A DNA stretch of 64,000 bases from Rhodanobacter sp. L36 (GTDB lineage: Bacteria; Pseudomonadota; Gammaproteobacteria; Xanthomonadales; Rhodanobacteraceae): assembly GCF_009765755.1 (NCBI RefSeq), contig NZ_LMUV01000011.1, positions 1,400,061 to 1,464,060 on the forward strand, in the 5' to 3' direction. Each line of letters opens with the position of its first letter. The stretch's first letter is position 1. The position numbers and the translations under genes are program-made. The notes beneath the pieces are model-generated. The model was not told where the DNA came from. It did no database searches and saw only the letters and a list, made by a program, of their open reading frames with translations. Shown here one piece after another: positions 9,482-18,885 of the stretch.

Positions 9482-10708
9482 ATGCAGATCAGGCCCATCA
9501 TCGCTGCGCTTCGACGCCACAAGGCCGGCACCGTGCTGATCGCGTTGCAGATCGCGTTGACGCTGGCGATCGTGTGCAACGCGCTTTTCATGATTCGCCA
9601 GCGTGCGGCGAAACTGTCCGAACCGGTTGGCATCGACACACGCGATCTGTTCGTGGTGAAGAACGAATGGGTCGGTCAGCCGCACGACATCGACGCGCTG
9701 ATGCGTGCGGATATCGCGGCGCTGCGGCAATTGCCGCAAGTGGTCGATGCGTATGCCACGGACTCCGAGCCACTGGGCGGCAACGGCTGGGACAGCGGCA
9801 TTCTGCACAGTGCCGACCAGCGTCGCGAAACCAGTCATGCCGCGCAGTATTTCGATGACGATCACACGATCGGTGTGCTCGGCCTGCACCTGATCGCCGG
9901 GCGCAACTTCCGCTCCGACGAAGTCGTGCCGCTCGATCCGCAAAGTCCCACCGAGCCGCCGGTGACGATCATCACGCGTGCGCTTGCGCTGCGCATGTTT
10001 CCCGACGGCCATGCGTTGGGCAAGACGATCTATTTCGGTCCCGGCACAAAACCGAGCACGGTGATCGGCATCCTCGATCATCTGCATACGCCATACACGA
10101 TCGCGTCGTCGGATTCGTTTTCGGATCAGTCGGCATTGATGCCGTTGCGCCTGCTTGCCAATCACAGCGACTACGTCGTGCGCGCAAAACCCGGCCAGCT
10201 TTCCGACGCCATGAAGGCCGCAAGAAACAGCCTGTTTGCGCTCAACAATGCGCGCGTGATCGATCCGGAAACCGGCGTGATCGACTACGGCACGTTGCGC
10301 GCGACGGCTTACGCGCGCGACCGAGGCATGGTCGAGTTGATGGCGTCGATCTGCGTCGTGCTGCTGGCGGTAACCGCCGCAGGCATCGTCGGACTCACCA
10401 GTTTCTGGGTTGGTCAGCGACGTCGGCAGATCGGTGTGCGTCGCGCACTCGGCGCGAAACAGTCGGACATCCTCACGTACTTTCTCACTGAGAATTTCCT
10501 GATCAGCATCGCCGGCGTGGTGCTCGGTACGGTGTTCGCGCTCGCGCTGAATCTGTGGATGGTCGCCAGCTACGCGCAGGATCACCTGCCGCTGATCTTC
10601 GTGTGTATCGGCGCGGTGATCCTGCTGCTGCTCGGGCAGGGCGCGGTGCTCGCGCCGGCATTGCGTGCGTCACGCGTACCGCCAGTTGTCGCGACGAGGT
10701 CGGTGTGA
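9482..10708 (+). CDS. MacB/FtsX-family ABC permease, type B partner (B4)
   Basis: 408 aa, starting seven bases after A4 with GAGGGA as ribosome-binding site. The N-terminus is MQIRPIIAALRRHKAG, the coupling segment FWVGQRRRQIGVRRALGAKQ and the tail PPVVATRSV. It belongs to the B1-B4 group but carries the PPVVATRSV end typical of later B copies, so it looks transitional. Its stop codon lies inside a GA-rich repeat (10705-10728) that recurs inverted near 16166-16189. Confidence 0.9.
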   Translation: MQIRPIIAALRRHKAGTVLIALQIALTLAIVCNALFMIRQRAAKLSEPVGIDTRDLFVVKNEWVGQPHDIDALMRADIAALRQLPQVVDAYATDSEPLGGNGWDSGILHSADQRRETSHAAQYFDDDHTIGVLGLHLIAGRNFRSDEVVPLDPQSPTEPPVTIITRALALRMFPDGHALGKTIYFGPGTKPSTVIGILDHLHTPYTIASSDSFSDQSALMPLRLLANHSDYVVRAKPGQLSDAMKAARNSLFALNNARVIDPETGVIDYGTLRATAYARDRGMVELMASICVVLLAVTAAGIVGLTSFWVGQRRRQIGVRRALGAKQSDILTYFLTENFLISIAGVVLGTVFALALNLWMVASYAQDHLPLIFVCIGAVILLLLGQGAVLAPALRASRVPPVVATRSV

Positions 10709-10830
10709 TGAAAAACAGGGGCGAGAGACGAGTTGCGCGGGACGAGTTCGAAAGCACCGACATCGGCGGTGCCTGCACGCCCCTTGCGGCTCGGCCCTTG
10801 TCCCTTGACCCGACGATCGGAGTCTGACGC

Positions 10831-12135
10831 ATGTTTTCCTACTACTTCGATCTCGCATTGCGCAGCCTGAAACGCAACCGCGTGCTCACTGCCCTGATGA
10901 TCGTGGCGATCGCGCTCGGCATCGGCGCCAGCATGACCATGCTCACCGTGCTGCACGTGCTGACCGGCAACCCGCTGCCGGGCAAGAGCCAGACCTTGTT
11001 CTATCCGCAGATCGACCCGCGCGACATGGCGGATTACGAAGCCGGCGAAGAACCACCGCGTCAGGTCACCTGGATCGACGGCATGAATCTGCTGCGCGAA
11101 AAGCGCGCGGATCGACAGGCACTGATGACGGGCGGCGCCGTGCCCGTGCAACCGACGCAATCGGCACTGGATCCATTCTTCAGCGACGCGCGCTATACCA
11201 CGGCGGAGTTCTTCCCGATGTTCGACACGCCGTTTCGCTTCGGCCACGGCTGGACCGCGGCGGACGATGAGGCGCGCGCGCGCGTCGTGGTGATCACCAA
11301 CGAACTCAACAACAAGCTGTACAGCGGGAAGGACAGCACCGGTCAGACGCTGCGCATGAAGGACACCGCATTCCGCATCATTGGCGTGCTTGGCGACTGG
11401 CGGCCCAACCCGCATTTCTACGATCTGAACATGGGGGATTATTCGGGCGTCGAGAGCGTGTTCATGCCGCTGTCGACGTCGCGCGATCTGCATTTGCCGC
11501 TCAACGGTTCCAGGAATTGCTGGGGCAGGGGCGGCGCGGACGAAGCGCATTTCGAGAACGCTTCGTGCGTGTGGTTGCAGTTCTGGGCGCAGATCAACGA
11601 CCCGGCAAAGGTTGCCGGCTATCGCGATTTTCTTGAGCACTATTCGCAGGAACAGAAAACGCTGGGCCGTTTCCAGCGGCCCGCCAACGTGCGTTTGCCA
11701 AGCCTCATGGAATGGCTCGACATCAACAAGGTCGTACCCAGCGACGTGCGATTGCAGACGTGGCTCGCACTTGGATTTCTGCTCGTGTGTCTGGTCAACA
11801 CGGTTGGCCTGATGCTGGCGAAATTCCTGCGCCGCTCAGGCGAACTCGGCGTGCGTCGCGCACTTGGCGCATCCAGGCGGGCGGTGTTCGGTCAGTTGCT
11901 GATGGAGTCGGCCGTGATCGGACTTGCGGGCGGCGCGGGCGGTTTGCTGCTGGCGTTCGTCGGCCTGTGGCTGGTGCGACGCCAGCCTTCCGATTACGCC
12001 GAACTCGCGCACATGGACGTGGCCATGCTCGCAGCCACGGTCGTGGCGGCAGTGGTATCCACGTTGTTCGCCGGACTGCTGCCGGCGTGGCGCGCCTGCC
12101 AGATCACGCCCGCCCTGCAGCTGAAAAGCCAGTGA
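10831..12135 (+). CDS. MacB/FtsX-family ABC permease, type A partner (A5)
   Basis: 434 aa, first member of the second sequence group: MFSYYFDLALRSLKRNRVLT, then GIGASMTMLTVLHVLTGNPLPGK in place of the GVAASMTTYSIFRAV type of A1-A4. The predicted disulfide pair is C230/C246. Helices 3 and 4 are joined by a longer segment (RRQPSDYAELAHMD) that is absent from group 1. GGAG at 10819-10822 supports the start. A 122-base leader precedes it, the first long spacer of the array. Confidence 0.9.
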   Translation: MFSYYFDLALRSLKRNRVLTALMIVAIALGIGASMTMLTVLHVLTGNPLPGKSQTLFYPQIDPRDMADYEAGEEPPRQVTWIDGMNLLREKRADRQALMTGGAVPVQPTQSALDPFFSDARYTTAEFFPMFDTPFRFGHGWTAADDEARARVVVITNELNNKLYSGKDSTGQTLRMKDTAFRIIGVLGDWRPNPHFYDLNMGDYSGVESVFMPLSTSRDLHLPLNGSRNCWGRGGADEAHFENASCVWLQFWAQINDPAKVAGYRDFLEHYSQEQKTLGRFQRPANVRLPSLMEWLDINKVVPSDVRLQTWLALGFLLVCLVNTVGLMLAKFLRRSGELGVRRALGASRRAVFGQLLMESAVIGLAGGAGGLLLAFVGLWLVRRQPSDYAELAHMDVAMLAATVVAAVVSTLFAGLLPAWRACQITPALQLKSQ

Positions 12136-12143
12136 GGAACGCC

Positions 12144-13364
12144 ATGGATATCCTGCCGATTCTCACCACGCTGCGCCGACACAAAATCACCGCGTTCCTG
12201 GTGATCCTGGAGATCGCGCTGACCTGCGCGATCATCTGCAACGCGGTGTTTCTGATCAGCCAGCGCATCGAACGCATCCACATGCCCAGCGGCGTGGCCG
12301 AGCACGAACTGATTCAGATCGAACTGGCCAGCATTGGCGCGAAGGCCGACGAGTTCGCGCGTGCGCAGGAAGACCTCGCCGCGATCCGGCAGATTCCGGG
12401 CGTGACGCAAGTGGCCTCTGTCGCGCAGGTACCGTTCGGCAGTTCTTCCAACAACGCCGGCATCCGCATCGATCCCAACCAGCCCAAGTCGATGATCGAT
12501 GCCAGCACCTACTACGGCGAGAACCTGATCGAGACGTACGGCGCGCGGCTGATCGCCGGACGCAATCTGCGAGCAGATGACTATCGCAGCATGGATGCGG
12601 TGATGGAGGGCGTTCGCAGCGGCGACACCAAGCTGTTTCCCGCCACGGCAATCATCACGCAATCGATGGCCAAGCGTTTGTGGCCTGACCAGGATGCCTT
12701 GGGCAAGTCGATCTACATCGGCAAGATTCCGCTGCAGGTGGTCGGCATTCTCGAAAACCTCGTGCGCCCTTCCATCGAGGACGATTCGACGGCCAACTAC
12801 AGCGCGGTGATTCCGATCAAGCTTGCGCAGGGTCAATACGTCATTCGCACCGCGCCGGGTGACCGAGAACGCGTGCTGAAAATCGCGCTGGAAAAACTGA
12901 AGCAGAACAATCCGCATCGCATCGTGGTGCAAAAGCGGACATGGGATGAGATTCGCGGGAATTTCTTCCAGAACGATCGCTCGATGACCGGACTGCTGAT
13001 CGGTGTCTGCGTGGCGCTGCTGCTGGTGACCGCGTTGGGCATCGTCGGCCTCGGCAGTTTCTGGGTCGCGCAGCGGCGGCGGATGATCGGCGTGCGCCGT
13101 GCGTTGGGTGCCACGCGGCACGACATCCTGCATTACTTCCAGACCGAGAATTTCCTGCTCGCCACCATCGGCATCGCGCTCGGCATGGTGCTGGCGTATG
13201 GCATCAACCTGTTCCTGATGACGAAGTACGAATTGCCGCGTCTGCCGGCGACGTATTTCCCGATCGGCGCGATCGCGCTGTGGATCATCGGCCAGCTGGC
13301 GGTGCTCGGTCCGGCGATGCGGGCGTCGATGGTGCCACCGGTCGTGGCGACGAGGTCGGTGTGA
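12144..13364 (+). CDS. MacB/FtsX-family ABC permease, type B partner (B5)
   Basis: 406 aa from the ATG at 12144 (MDILPILTTLRRHKIT), preceded by GAGGAA that overlaps the A5 stop. The frame is open much further upstream, but that part only overlaps A5 out of frame and is not protein-like. The first helix is LEIALTCAIICNAVF. The FtsX segment FWVAQRRRMIGVRRALGATRHD is followed by a helix ending in YGINLFLMTKYELPRLP, a hallmark of the second B group. The tail is PPVVATRSV. Confidence 0.9.
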   Translation: MDILPILTTLRRHKITAFLVILEIALTCAIICNAVFLISQRIERIHMPSGVAEHELIQIELASIGAKADEFARAQEDLAAIRQIPGVTQVASVAQVPFGSSSNNAGIRIDPNQPKSMIDASTYYGENLIETYGARLIAGRNLRADDYRSMDAVMEGVRSGDTKLFPATAIITQSMAKRLWPDQDALGKSIYIGKIPLQVVGILENLVRPSIEDDSTANYSAVIPIKLAQGQYVIRTAPGDRERVLKIALEKLKQNNPHRIVVQKRTWDEIRGNFFQNDRSMTGLLIGVCVALLLVTALGIVGLGSFWVAQRRRMIGVRRALGATRHDILHYFQTENFLLATIGIALGMVLAYGINLFLMTKYELPRLPATYFPIGAIALWIIGQLAVLGPAMRASMVPPVVATRSV

Positions 13365-13508
13365 TGACAACGAACAGAAAGAGTCGGGTGGTGGATGGCG
13401 GGAGCGCTAGTATCGCGGCTTGGGGAAGTCACGCGATGCCGATCACGGGCGCTGCCGCCATCCGTCGCTCGTTTTCCGATGCTTCATTTCCGAGCGGAGC
13501 CTGAGCGC

Positions 13509-14816
13509 ATGTTTGGCTACTATCTGGATCTGGCCTTGCGCAGCCTCAAGCGCCATCGCATGCTCACCGGCTTGATGGTGCTGGCGATCGCGCTGGGCAT
13601 CGGTGCGAGCATGACCATGCTCACCGTGCTGCATGTGCTGTCGGGCGATCCCATCCCGGGTCGCAGCGCGCAGCTGTATTACCCGCAGCTCGATCCGCAG
13701 GACCTCAAGGGCATGACCTCGAGCAAGGAGCCGCCGGATCAGGTCACCCTGATCGATGGCCAGAATCTGCTGCGCGCGAAACGTGCCGATCGGCAGGCAT
13801 TGATGACCGGCGGTTCGGTACCGCTGATGCCCGAGCAATCGATGCTCGATCCGTTCTACGTGGAAGCGCGCTACACCTCGGCGGATTTCTTTCCGATGTT
13901 CGAAGCGCCGTTTCTCTACGGCACCGGCTGGACTGCCGCCGATGACGATGCGCACGCACGTGATGTGGTGATCGCGCGATCGCTCAACGACAAGCTGTTC
14001 CAGGGAGCCAACAGCGTGGGCCGCTCGGTGCGGCTGGCAGGTGTTTCCTGGCGCATCGTCGGCGTGCTCGACAAGTGGCAGCCGAATCCCCACTTCTACG
14101 ATCTCAACACCGGTTCGTTCGCTTACGCCGAGCAGGTGTTCCTGCCACTGCAGACCATGCTGGAGCTGCGGCTGGACCGCAATGGCTCTTCCGATTGCTG
14201 GGGCAACAGCGGGGGCGGTGCGGCCGGCATCCTGCCGATGGACGGCTGTGTGTGGCTGCAGTTCTGGGTTGAATTGGATACGCCTGCCAAGGCTGCCGCA
14301 TACAAGGATTTCCTGTTGCGCTATTCGCAGGATCAGAAAACCGCCGGCCGCTTCCAGCGCGCACCGAACGTGCGTCTCCGCAACGTGATGCAGTGGCTCG
14401 ACTACAACATGGTGGTGCCCGATGACGTGCGCCTGCAGACCGGTCTTGCGTTCGGCTTTCTGCTGGTGTGTCTGGTCAATACGGTCGGTTTGATGCTCGC
14501 CAAGTTCATGCGTCGCGCCGGCGAGCTGGGTGTGCGACGTGCGCTCGGTGCATCGCGACGCGCCTTGTTCGCGCAACTGCTGATGGAGGCCGGCGTGGTC
14601 GGTCTGGTCGGCGGTGTCGGCGGTCTGCTGCTGGCGATGTTCGGCCTGTGGCTGGTGCGCCAACGTCCCTCCGACTATGCGGCGCTGGCACATCTGGATC
14701 CCGCCATGTTGTACGCGACGTTCGTGCTGTCGCTGTGCGCCACGTTGCTGGCCGGTCTGCTGCCAGCGTGGCGCGCCTGCCAGATTGCTCCCGCCCTGCA
14801 ACTGAAGAGCAACTGA
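13509..14816 (+). CDS. MacB/FtsX-family ABC permease, type A partner (A6)
   Basis: 435 aa, starting at MFGYYLDLALRSLKRHRM with GGAG at 13496-13499. An in-frame upstream extension is open but does not align with the sister proteins. It is close to A5, sharing a nearly identical first helix and the linker RQRPSDYAALAHLD before helix 4. The predicted disulfide pair is C230/C247. The 144-base leader after B5 begins GA-rich and contains no recognised gene. Confidence 0.9.
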   Translation: MFGYYLDLALRSLKRHRMLTGLMVLAIALGIGASMTMLTVLHVLSGDPIPGRSAQLYYPQLDPQDLKGMTSSKEPPDQVTLIDGQNLLRAKRADRQALMTGGSVPLMPEQSMLDPFYVEARYTSADFFPMFEAPFLYGTGWTAADDDAHARDVVIARSLNDKLFQGANSVGRSVRLAGVSWRIVGVLDKWQPNPHFYDLNTGSFAYAEQVFLPLQTMLELRLDRNGSSDCWGNSGGGAAGILPMDGCVWLQFWVELDTPAKAAAYKDFLLRYSQDQKTAGRFQRAPNVRLRNVMQWLDYNMVVPDDVRLQTGLAFGFLLVCLVNTVGLMLAKFMRRAGELGVRRALGASRRALFAQLLMEAGVVGLVGGVGGLLLAMFGLWLVRQRPSDYAALAHLDPAMLYATFVLSLCATLLAGLLPAWRACQIAPALQLKSN

Positions 14817-14823
14817 GGCTGCC

Positions 14824-16056
14824 ATGGACATCCTTCCGATTCTTTCCACGCTGCGCCGGCACAAGCTCACTTCCTGGCTGCTGATTCTGGAGATCGCGCT
14901 CACCTGCGCGATCGTGTGCAACGCGGTGTTCCTGATCGGCCAGCGTTTGCAGCGCATGGATATGCCCAGCGGCGTGGCCGAGCACGAACTGCTGCAGATC
15001 CAGGTGGCTGACGCGGTGGTACCGCCCAATCCCTATGCGCGCATCAGCGAGGATGTCGCCGCGTTGCGTCAGGTGCCGGGCGTGATCTCGGTGGCGTCGA
15101 CCAACGAGGTCCCCTTCGGCAATTCGTCTTCCAACGGCAACCTCAGGCTCGACCCGAACCAGCCGGAGCGCACGCTCAACGCGACCACGTATTTCGGCGA
15201 AGACATCGCCAAAACCATGGGTGCGCGCTTGATCTCGGGACGCGATCTGCAACCCGATGACTTCATGAACGTCGATGTCGTGCTGAAAGCGCTGGGTACC
15301 GGTGACAGCAAGAACATTCCATCGGTGACGCTGATCACCCGCACGCTGGGTGAACGCCTGTGGCCCGGACAGAATCCGCTCGGTCGCGAGGTGTGGCTGA
15401 CACCGACGGTCGCGCTGCGCGTGGTCGGCGTACTCGACAGCCTGGTGCGACCGAACGCCTACGACACGTCCTCCGCGCAATACACCATGGTGGTGCCCAT
15501 CCGCATGGGTGCCAGCAAGGATGAGAGCTACGTGATCCGCACGCGGGCGCAGGATCGCGATGCGGTGATGACCGCCGCGCTGGCGGCGCTGAAGAAGATC
15601 GATCCGCTGCGCGTGGTTACCACCCAGCGCAGCTTCGACGACATACGCAACCGGTACTTCCAGGACGACCGGGCGATGGCCGGCATGCTGGCCGGGGTGA
15701 TCATCGCGCTGCTGATCGTCACCGCGCTGGGCATTGTCGGGCTCGCGAGCTTCTGGGTGTCGCAGCGGCGGCGCACGATCGGTGTGCGACGCGCGCTGGG
15801 CGCGACCCGCGCCAACATCCTGCATTACTTCCAGACCGAAAATTTTCTGCTCGCCACCATCGGTATCGCGCTCGGCATGGCGCTGGCTTACGCCATCAAT
15901 CTGTTCCTGATGACGAAGTATGAATTGCCGCGTCTGCCCGCGGAATATTTTCCGATCGGCGCGATCGCGCTGTGGATCATCGGACAACTCGCCGTGCTTG
16001 GTCCGGCCTTGCGTGCATCGGCGGTGCCGCCGGTGGTCGCGACGAGGTCGGTGTGA
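14824..16056 (+). CDS. MacB/FtsX-family ABC permease, type B partner (B6)
   Basis: 410 aa, seven bases after A6 (TGAGG overlaps the stop). It starts MDILPILSTLRRHKLTS and is very similar to B5 throughout, including PSGVAEHELLQIQ after helix 1 and the C-terminal helix pair. The coupling segment is FWVSQRRRTIGVRRALGATRAN. The close B5/B6 and A5/A6 matches indicate that both partners were duplicated together as one unit. Confidence 0.9.
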   Translation: MDILPILSTLRRHKLTSWLLILEIALTCAIVCNAVFLIGQRLQRMDMPSGVAEHELLQIQVADAVVPPNPYARISEDVAALRQVPGVISVASTNEVPFGNSSSNGNLRLDPNQPERTLNATTYFGEDIAKTMGARLISGRDLQPDDFMNVDVVLKALGTGDSKNIPSVTLITRTLGERLWPGQNPLGREVWLTPTVALRVVGVLDSLVRPNAYDTSSAQYTMVVPIRMGASKDESYVIRTRAQDRDAVMTAALAALKKIDPLRVVTTQRSFDDIRNRYFQDDRAMAGMLAGVIIALLIVTALGIVGLASFWVSQRRRTIGVRRALGATRANILHYFQTENFLLATIGIALGMALAYAINLFLMTKYELPRLPAEYFPIGAIALWIIGQLAVLGPALRASAVPPVVATRSV

Positions 16057-16216
16057 TGAAGATCAGGAAAGAGTCGCGAGAGGAGAGTCGGGACCGCGCA
16101 TTTCGCGCGAACCGGTTCGTCTCCTGCACGCCGCTGCATGCTCCAGCTTTCGTTCTTGCCACCCCTCTCTCGTCCCTGCTTTTCATCACCCTCATCTCAA
16201 CGCGAGTACATGACTG

Positions 16217-17521
16217 ATGTTCGCCTACTACCTCGATCTCGCGCTGCGCAGTCTCAAGCGCAACAAGGTGCTCACCACGCTGATGATCCTCGCGCTCGCG
16301 CTGGGTATCGGCGCGACGATCACCACGCTCACGGTGTTGCGATTGCTGTCTGGCGATCCGCTGCCGCAAAAAAGCGCGCAACTTTTCTATCCGCAGATCG
16401 ATCCGAATCCGAAAGACGGTTACGTGGCGGGCGAGACCAAGCCGGCACCGACGATGACGTATCCCGACGCGATGAATCTGCTGCACGCACGTCGCGCCAC
16501 GCGCCAGGCGGCGATCGTGTTGAGCCAGGCCAAGGTAATGCCGCTGCAGGCGAACAGCCATCCGTTTTTCAGCGACACCGTGATGACCACGGCGGATTTC
16601 TTCGCGATGTTCGACGCGCCGTTTCAGTTCGGCGGTGGCTGGAATGCGAACGACGATGAGGGCGCCGCGCAGGAAGTGGTGATCGCGAGTTTCCTCAACG
16701 ACAAACTTTTTGGCGGCACCAACAGCGTCGGCAAAGTCATCCGCATCAACGACCATGACTTCCGCATCACCGGCGTACTCAAGCCGTGGGCGCCGCAGCC
16801 ACGTTTCTATTCGCAGGATCTGGGCGGACGCAGTTACGGCGATGGCGACGCGGTGTTCCTGCCGCTGAAATCCGGCCGCGCGATCAAGATGGGCCCGGGC
16901 GACATCGAGTGCTACGCCGCAGTCAGCGACATGGATCACCTCGAGGCCGCGCCTTGCATGTGGGTCGGCGTATGGGTGGAGCTCGGTGATGCCGCCTCCA
17001 TCGCAAGCTTCAAGGAATATCTCGCCAACTATGCGAAACAACAGGTATCGCTGAGCCGATTCCAGCGATCGGAAACCAGCCTGCTCGATCTCATGGGCTG
17101 GCTGCGCGATCAGCAGGTGGTGCCGGACGATGTGCGATTGCAGGCGGGCCTCGCGTTCGGTTTTCTGTTGATCTGCGTGGTCAACACGGTTGGCTTGTTG
17201 CTGGCAAAATGTTTGCGTCGCTCGCGCGAGATCGGTGTGCGTCGCGCGCTTGGCGCTACGCGCAGTGCGATCTTCGCGCAGTTCATGGTCGAGGCCGCGA
17301 TCGTCGGCATGGCCGGTGGCGTGCTTGGCCTCGTGTTTGCCGAACTCGGCCTGCTGGGCATTCGTCATCAGCCGGCCGAATACGCATCGCTCGCGCATCT
17401 GGATCTGGCGATGTTTCTTTTCACGTTTGTCGTGGCACTCGTGGCAAGCCTGATCGCCGGCATCCTGCCTGCGTGGCGCGCCTGCGTGCTGGCTCCCGCT
17501 CCGCAACTGAAGGCCGCCTGA
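16217..17521 (+). CDS. MacB/FtsX-family ABC permease, type A partner (A7)
   Basis: 434 aa (MFAYYLDLALRSLKRNKVLT). The predicted disulfide pair is C232/C247. It carries an extra cysteine in the coupling region (AKCLRRSREIGVRRALG) and an altered tail, APAPQLKAA. No good ribosome-binding site is visible; CGAG lies about 12 bases upstream. The 160-base leader is the longest spacer in the array and has GA-rich and CT-rich arms that could pair. Confidence 0.88.
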   Translation: MFAYYLDLALRSLKRNKVLTTLMILALALGIGATITTLTVLRLLSGDPLPQKSAQLFYPQIDPNPKDGYVAGETKPAPTMTYPDAMNLLHARRATRQAAIVLSQAKVMPLQANSHPFFSDTVMTTADFFAMFDAPFQFGGGWNANDDEGAAQEVVIASFLNDKLFGGTNSVGKVIRINDHDFRITGVLKPWAPQPRFYSQDLGGRSYGDGDAVFLPLKSGRAIKMGPGDIECYAAVSDMDHLEAAPCMWVGVWVELGDAASIASFKEYLANYAKQQVSLSRFQRSETSLLDLMGWLRDQQVVPDDVRLQAGLAFGFLLICVVNTVGLLLAKCLRRSREIGVRRALGATRSAIFAQFMVEAAIVGMAGGVLGLVFAELGLLGIRHQPAEYASLAHLDLAMFLFTFVVALVASLIAGILPAWRACVLAPAPQLKAA

Positions 17522-17522
17522 G

Positions 17523-18746
17523 ATGATCATGGAAATCCGACCGATTTTCGCCAGCATGCGCAAGCACATGATTCCGGCGACGCTGATCGTGCTGGAGATC
17601 GCGCTGGCGTGTGCGGTGCTGTGCAACGCCGTGTTCATGATCAGCCAGCGCGTGTCCGACATCCATCTGCCCAATGCGATCGACGAACAGAGCCTGGTGA
17701 CCGTGACCTTGCGCGGCACCGACGACAAACTCGCCGGCAGCGATGTGCCACGCAACCTCGCGGCCCTGCGCGGCATTGCCGGCGTGCAATCGGCGGCGGT
17801 GATCAGCACGCTCCCGCTGAGCACCAACAACTGGGGCTGGAGTTTCGGCACCAAGCCGGAATCGACGATTACCGACCAGAGCACCACCAACGTCTCGTTG
17901 TTCTTCGTCGGTCCGGGCATCGACAAGACGTTGGGATTGCGTGTGGTGCAGGGTCGTTTCTTCAACGACGACGACTACGCCAACAGCAGCCTCGGCAGCG
18001 CGCCGTTGCCGGAAACCCATGCGGTGGTGCTCACGAAAAGTCTGGTGGAGAAGATGTGGCCCGGGCAGCCGGCGCTGGGCAAGACCATGTACACCACCGG
18101 GCACTACTACACCGTGGTCGGCGTGATGGCTGATGTCCTGCGTCCCAACATCGGCGGGCAGAATTACAGCACGGCATTTTTCCCCCTCGGTGCCGCTGGA
18201 TCCAAAGGCGTGCAGGCGTACTACGTCATGCATTGCGATCCGCAGGACCGTGATCGCATCGTGCGCGAGGCCGAGCTGAAACTCGCCACCATCAATCCCG
18301 GTGCCGTGGCCAAGGGGCAGACCTACAGCGAGATCCGCACCAAGTACTTCGCGAACATGAGCAGCATGGCGTGGATGCTGGTGCTGGTGTGCGTGGTGAT
18401 GCTCGCGGTCACCGCGTTCGGCATCGTCGGCCTCACCAGTTTCTGGGTGAACCAGCGTCGCCGGCAGATCGGTGTGCGCCGTGCCGTCGGCGCCACGCGC
18501 GGACACATCATGCGGTACTTCCAGACCGAGAATTTCCTGCTCAGCACGGCAGGCGTGGTGTTCGGCATGGCGCTCGCGTTCGGCATCAACGCTTACCTCA
18601 TGCAGCACTACGAATTGAACCGCATGCCCTGGTACTACCTGCCGTGCGGCGCGATCGCGCTGTGGGTGATCGGCCAGCTATCCGTATTCGGCCCGGCACG
18701 TCGTGCAGCCGCCGTGCCGCCGGTGGTGGCGACTAGATCGGCGTGA
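17523..18746 (+). CDS. MacB/FtsX-family ABC permease, type B partner (B7)
   Basis: 407 aa from 17523, or 405 aa from the ATG at 17529 (MEIRPIFASMRKHMIP), which aligns better with sisters. It begins one base after the A7 stop, the tightest spacing in the array. The periplasmic segment is rich in Ser/Thr/Asn near the first strands (STNNWGWSFGTKPESTIT). The coupling segment is FWVNQRRRQIGVRRAVGATRGH and the tail is PPVVATRSA. Confidence 0.9.
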   Translation: MIMEIRPIFASMRKHMIPATLIVLEIALACAVLCNAVFMISQRVSDIHLPNAIDEQSLVTVTLRGTDDKLAGSDVPRNLAALRGIAGVQSAAVISTLPLSTNNWGWSFGTKPESTITDQSTTNVSLFFVGPGIDKTLGLRVVQGRFFNDDDYANSSLGSAPLPETHAVVLTKSLVEKMWPGQPALGKTMYTTGHYYTVVGVMADVLRPNIGGQNYSTAFFPLGAAGSKGVQAYYVMHCDPQDRDRIVREAELKLATINPGAVAKGQTYSEIRTKYFANMSSMAWMLVLVCVVMLAVTAFGIVGLTSFWVNQRRRQIGVRRAVGATRGHIMRYFQTENFLLSTAGVVFGMALAFGINAYLMQHYELNRMPWYYLPCGAIALWVIGQLSVFGPARRAAAVPPVVATRSA

Positions 18747-18757
18747 ACGCGATGCGC

Positions 18758-18848
18758 GTAGGAGCGCACTCCGTGCGCGAGAGACTTTGTTCGGTCGTGC
18801 GCGATTGCGCTCATCGTGAAAAGCATCGCGCACAGGGTGCGCTCCTAC
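18758..18848. repeat. Inverted REP-type repeat pair between B7 and A8
   Basis: A 23-base element starting GTAGGAGCGCAC (18758-18780) faces a near-complementary copy ending GTGCGCTCCTAC (18826-18848), separated by about 45 bases. Each half contains its own small palindrome. This is the layout of a bacterial interspersed REP doublet; the GTAGGAGCG head is widespread in Xanthomonadales and pseudomonads. No transposase of the RAYT type is in the window. It could form a cruciform or an mRNA hairpin that separates pair 7 from pair 8. Confidence 0.7.
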
Positions 18849-18885
18849 CGTCGCGACGTTGAATGACTTTCGTGGAGTAATGGAT

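Noticed and set aside
15977-17965. Very long antisense open frames in the permease array, for example this 662-codon one and 1426-2886
   Set aside because: They lie opposite intact permeases, are rich in His/Arg/Gln and show no domain or ribosome-binding site; such shadows are common in GC-rich DNA.
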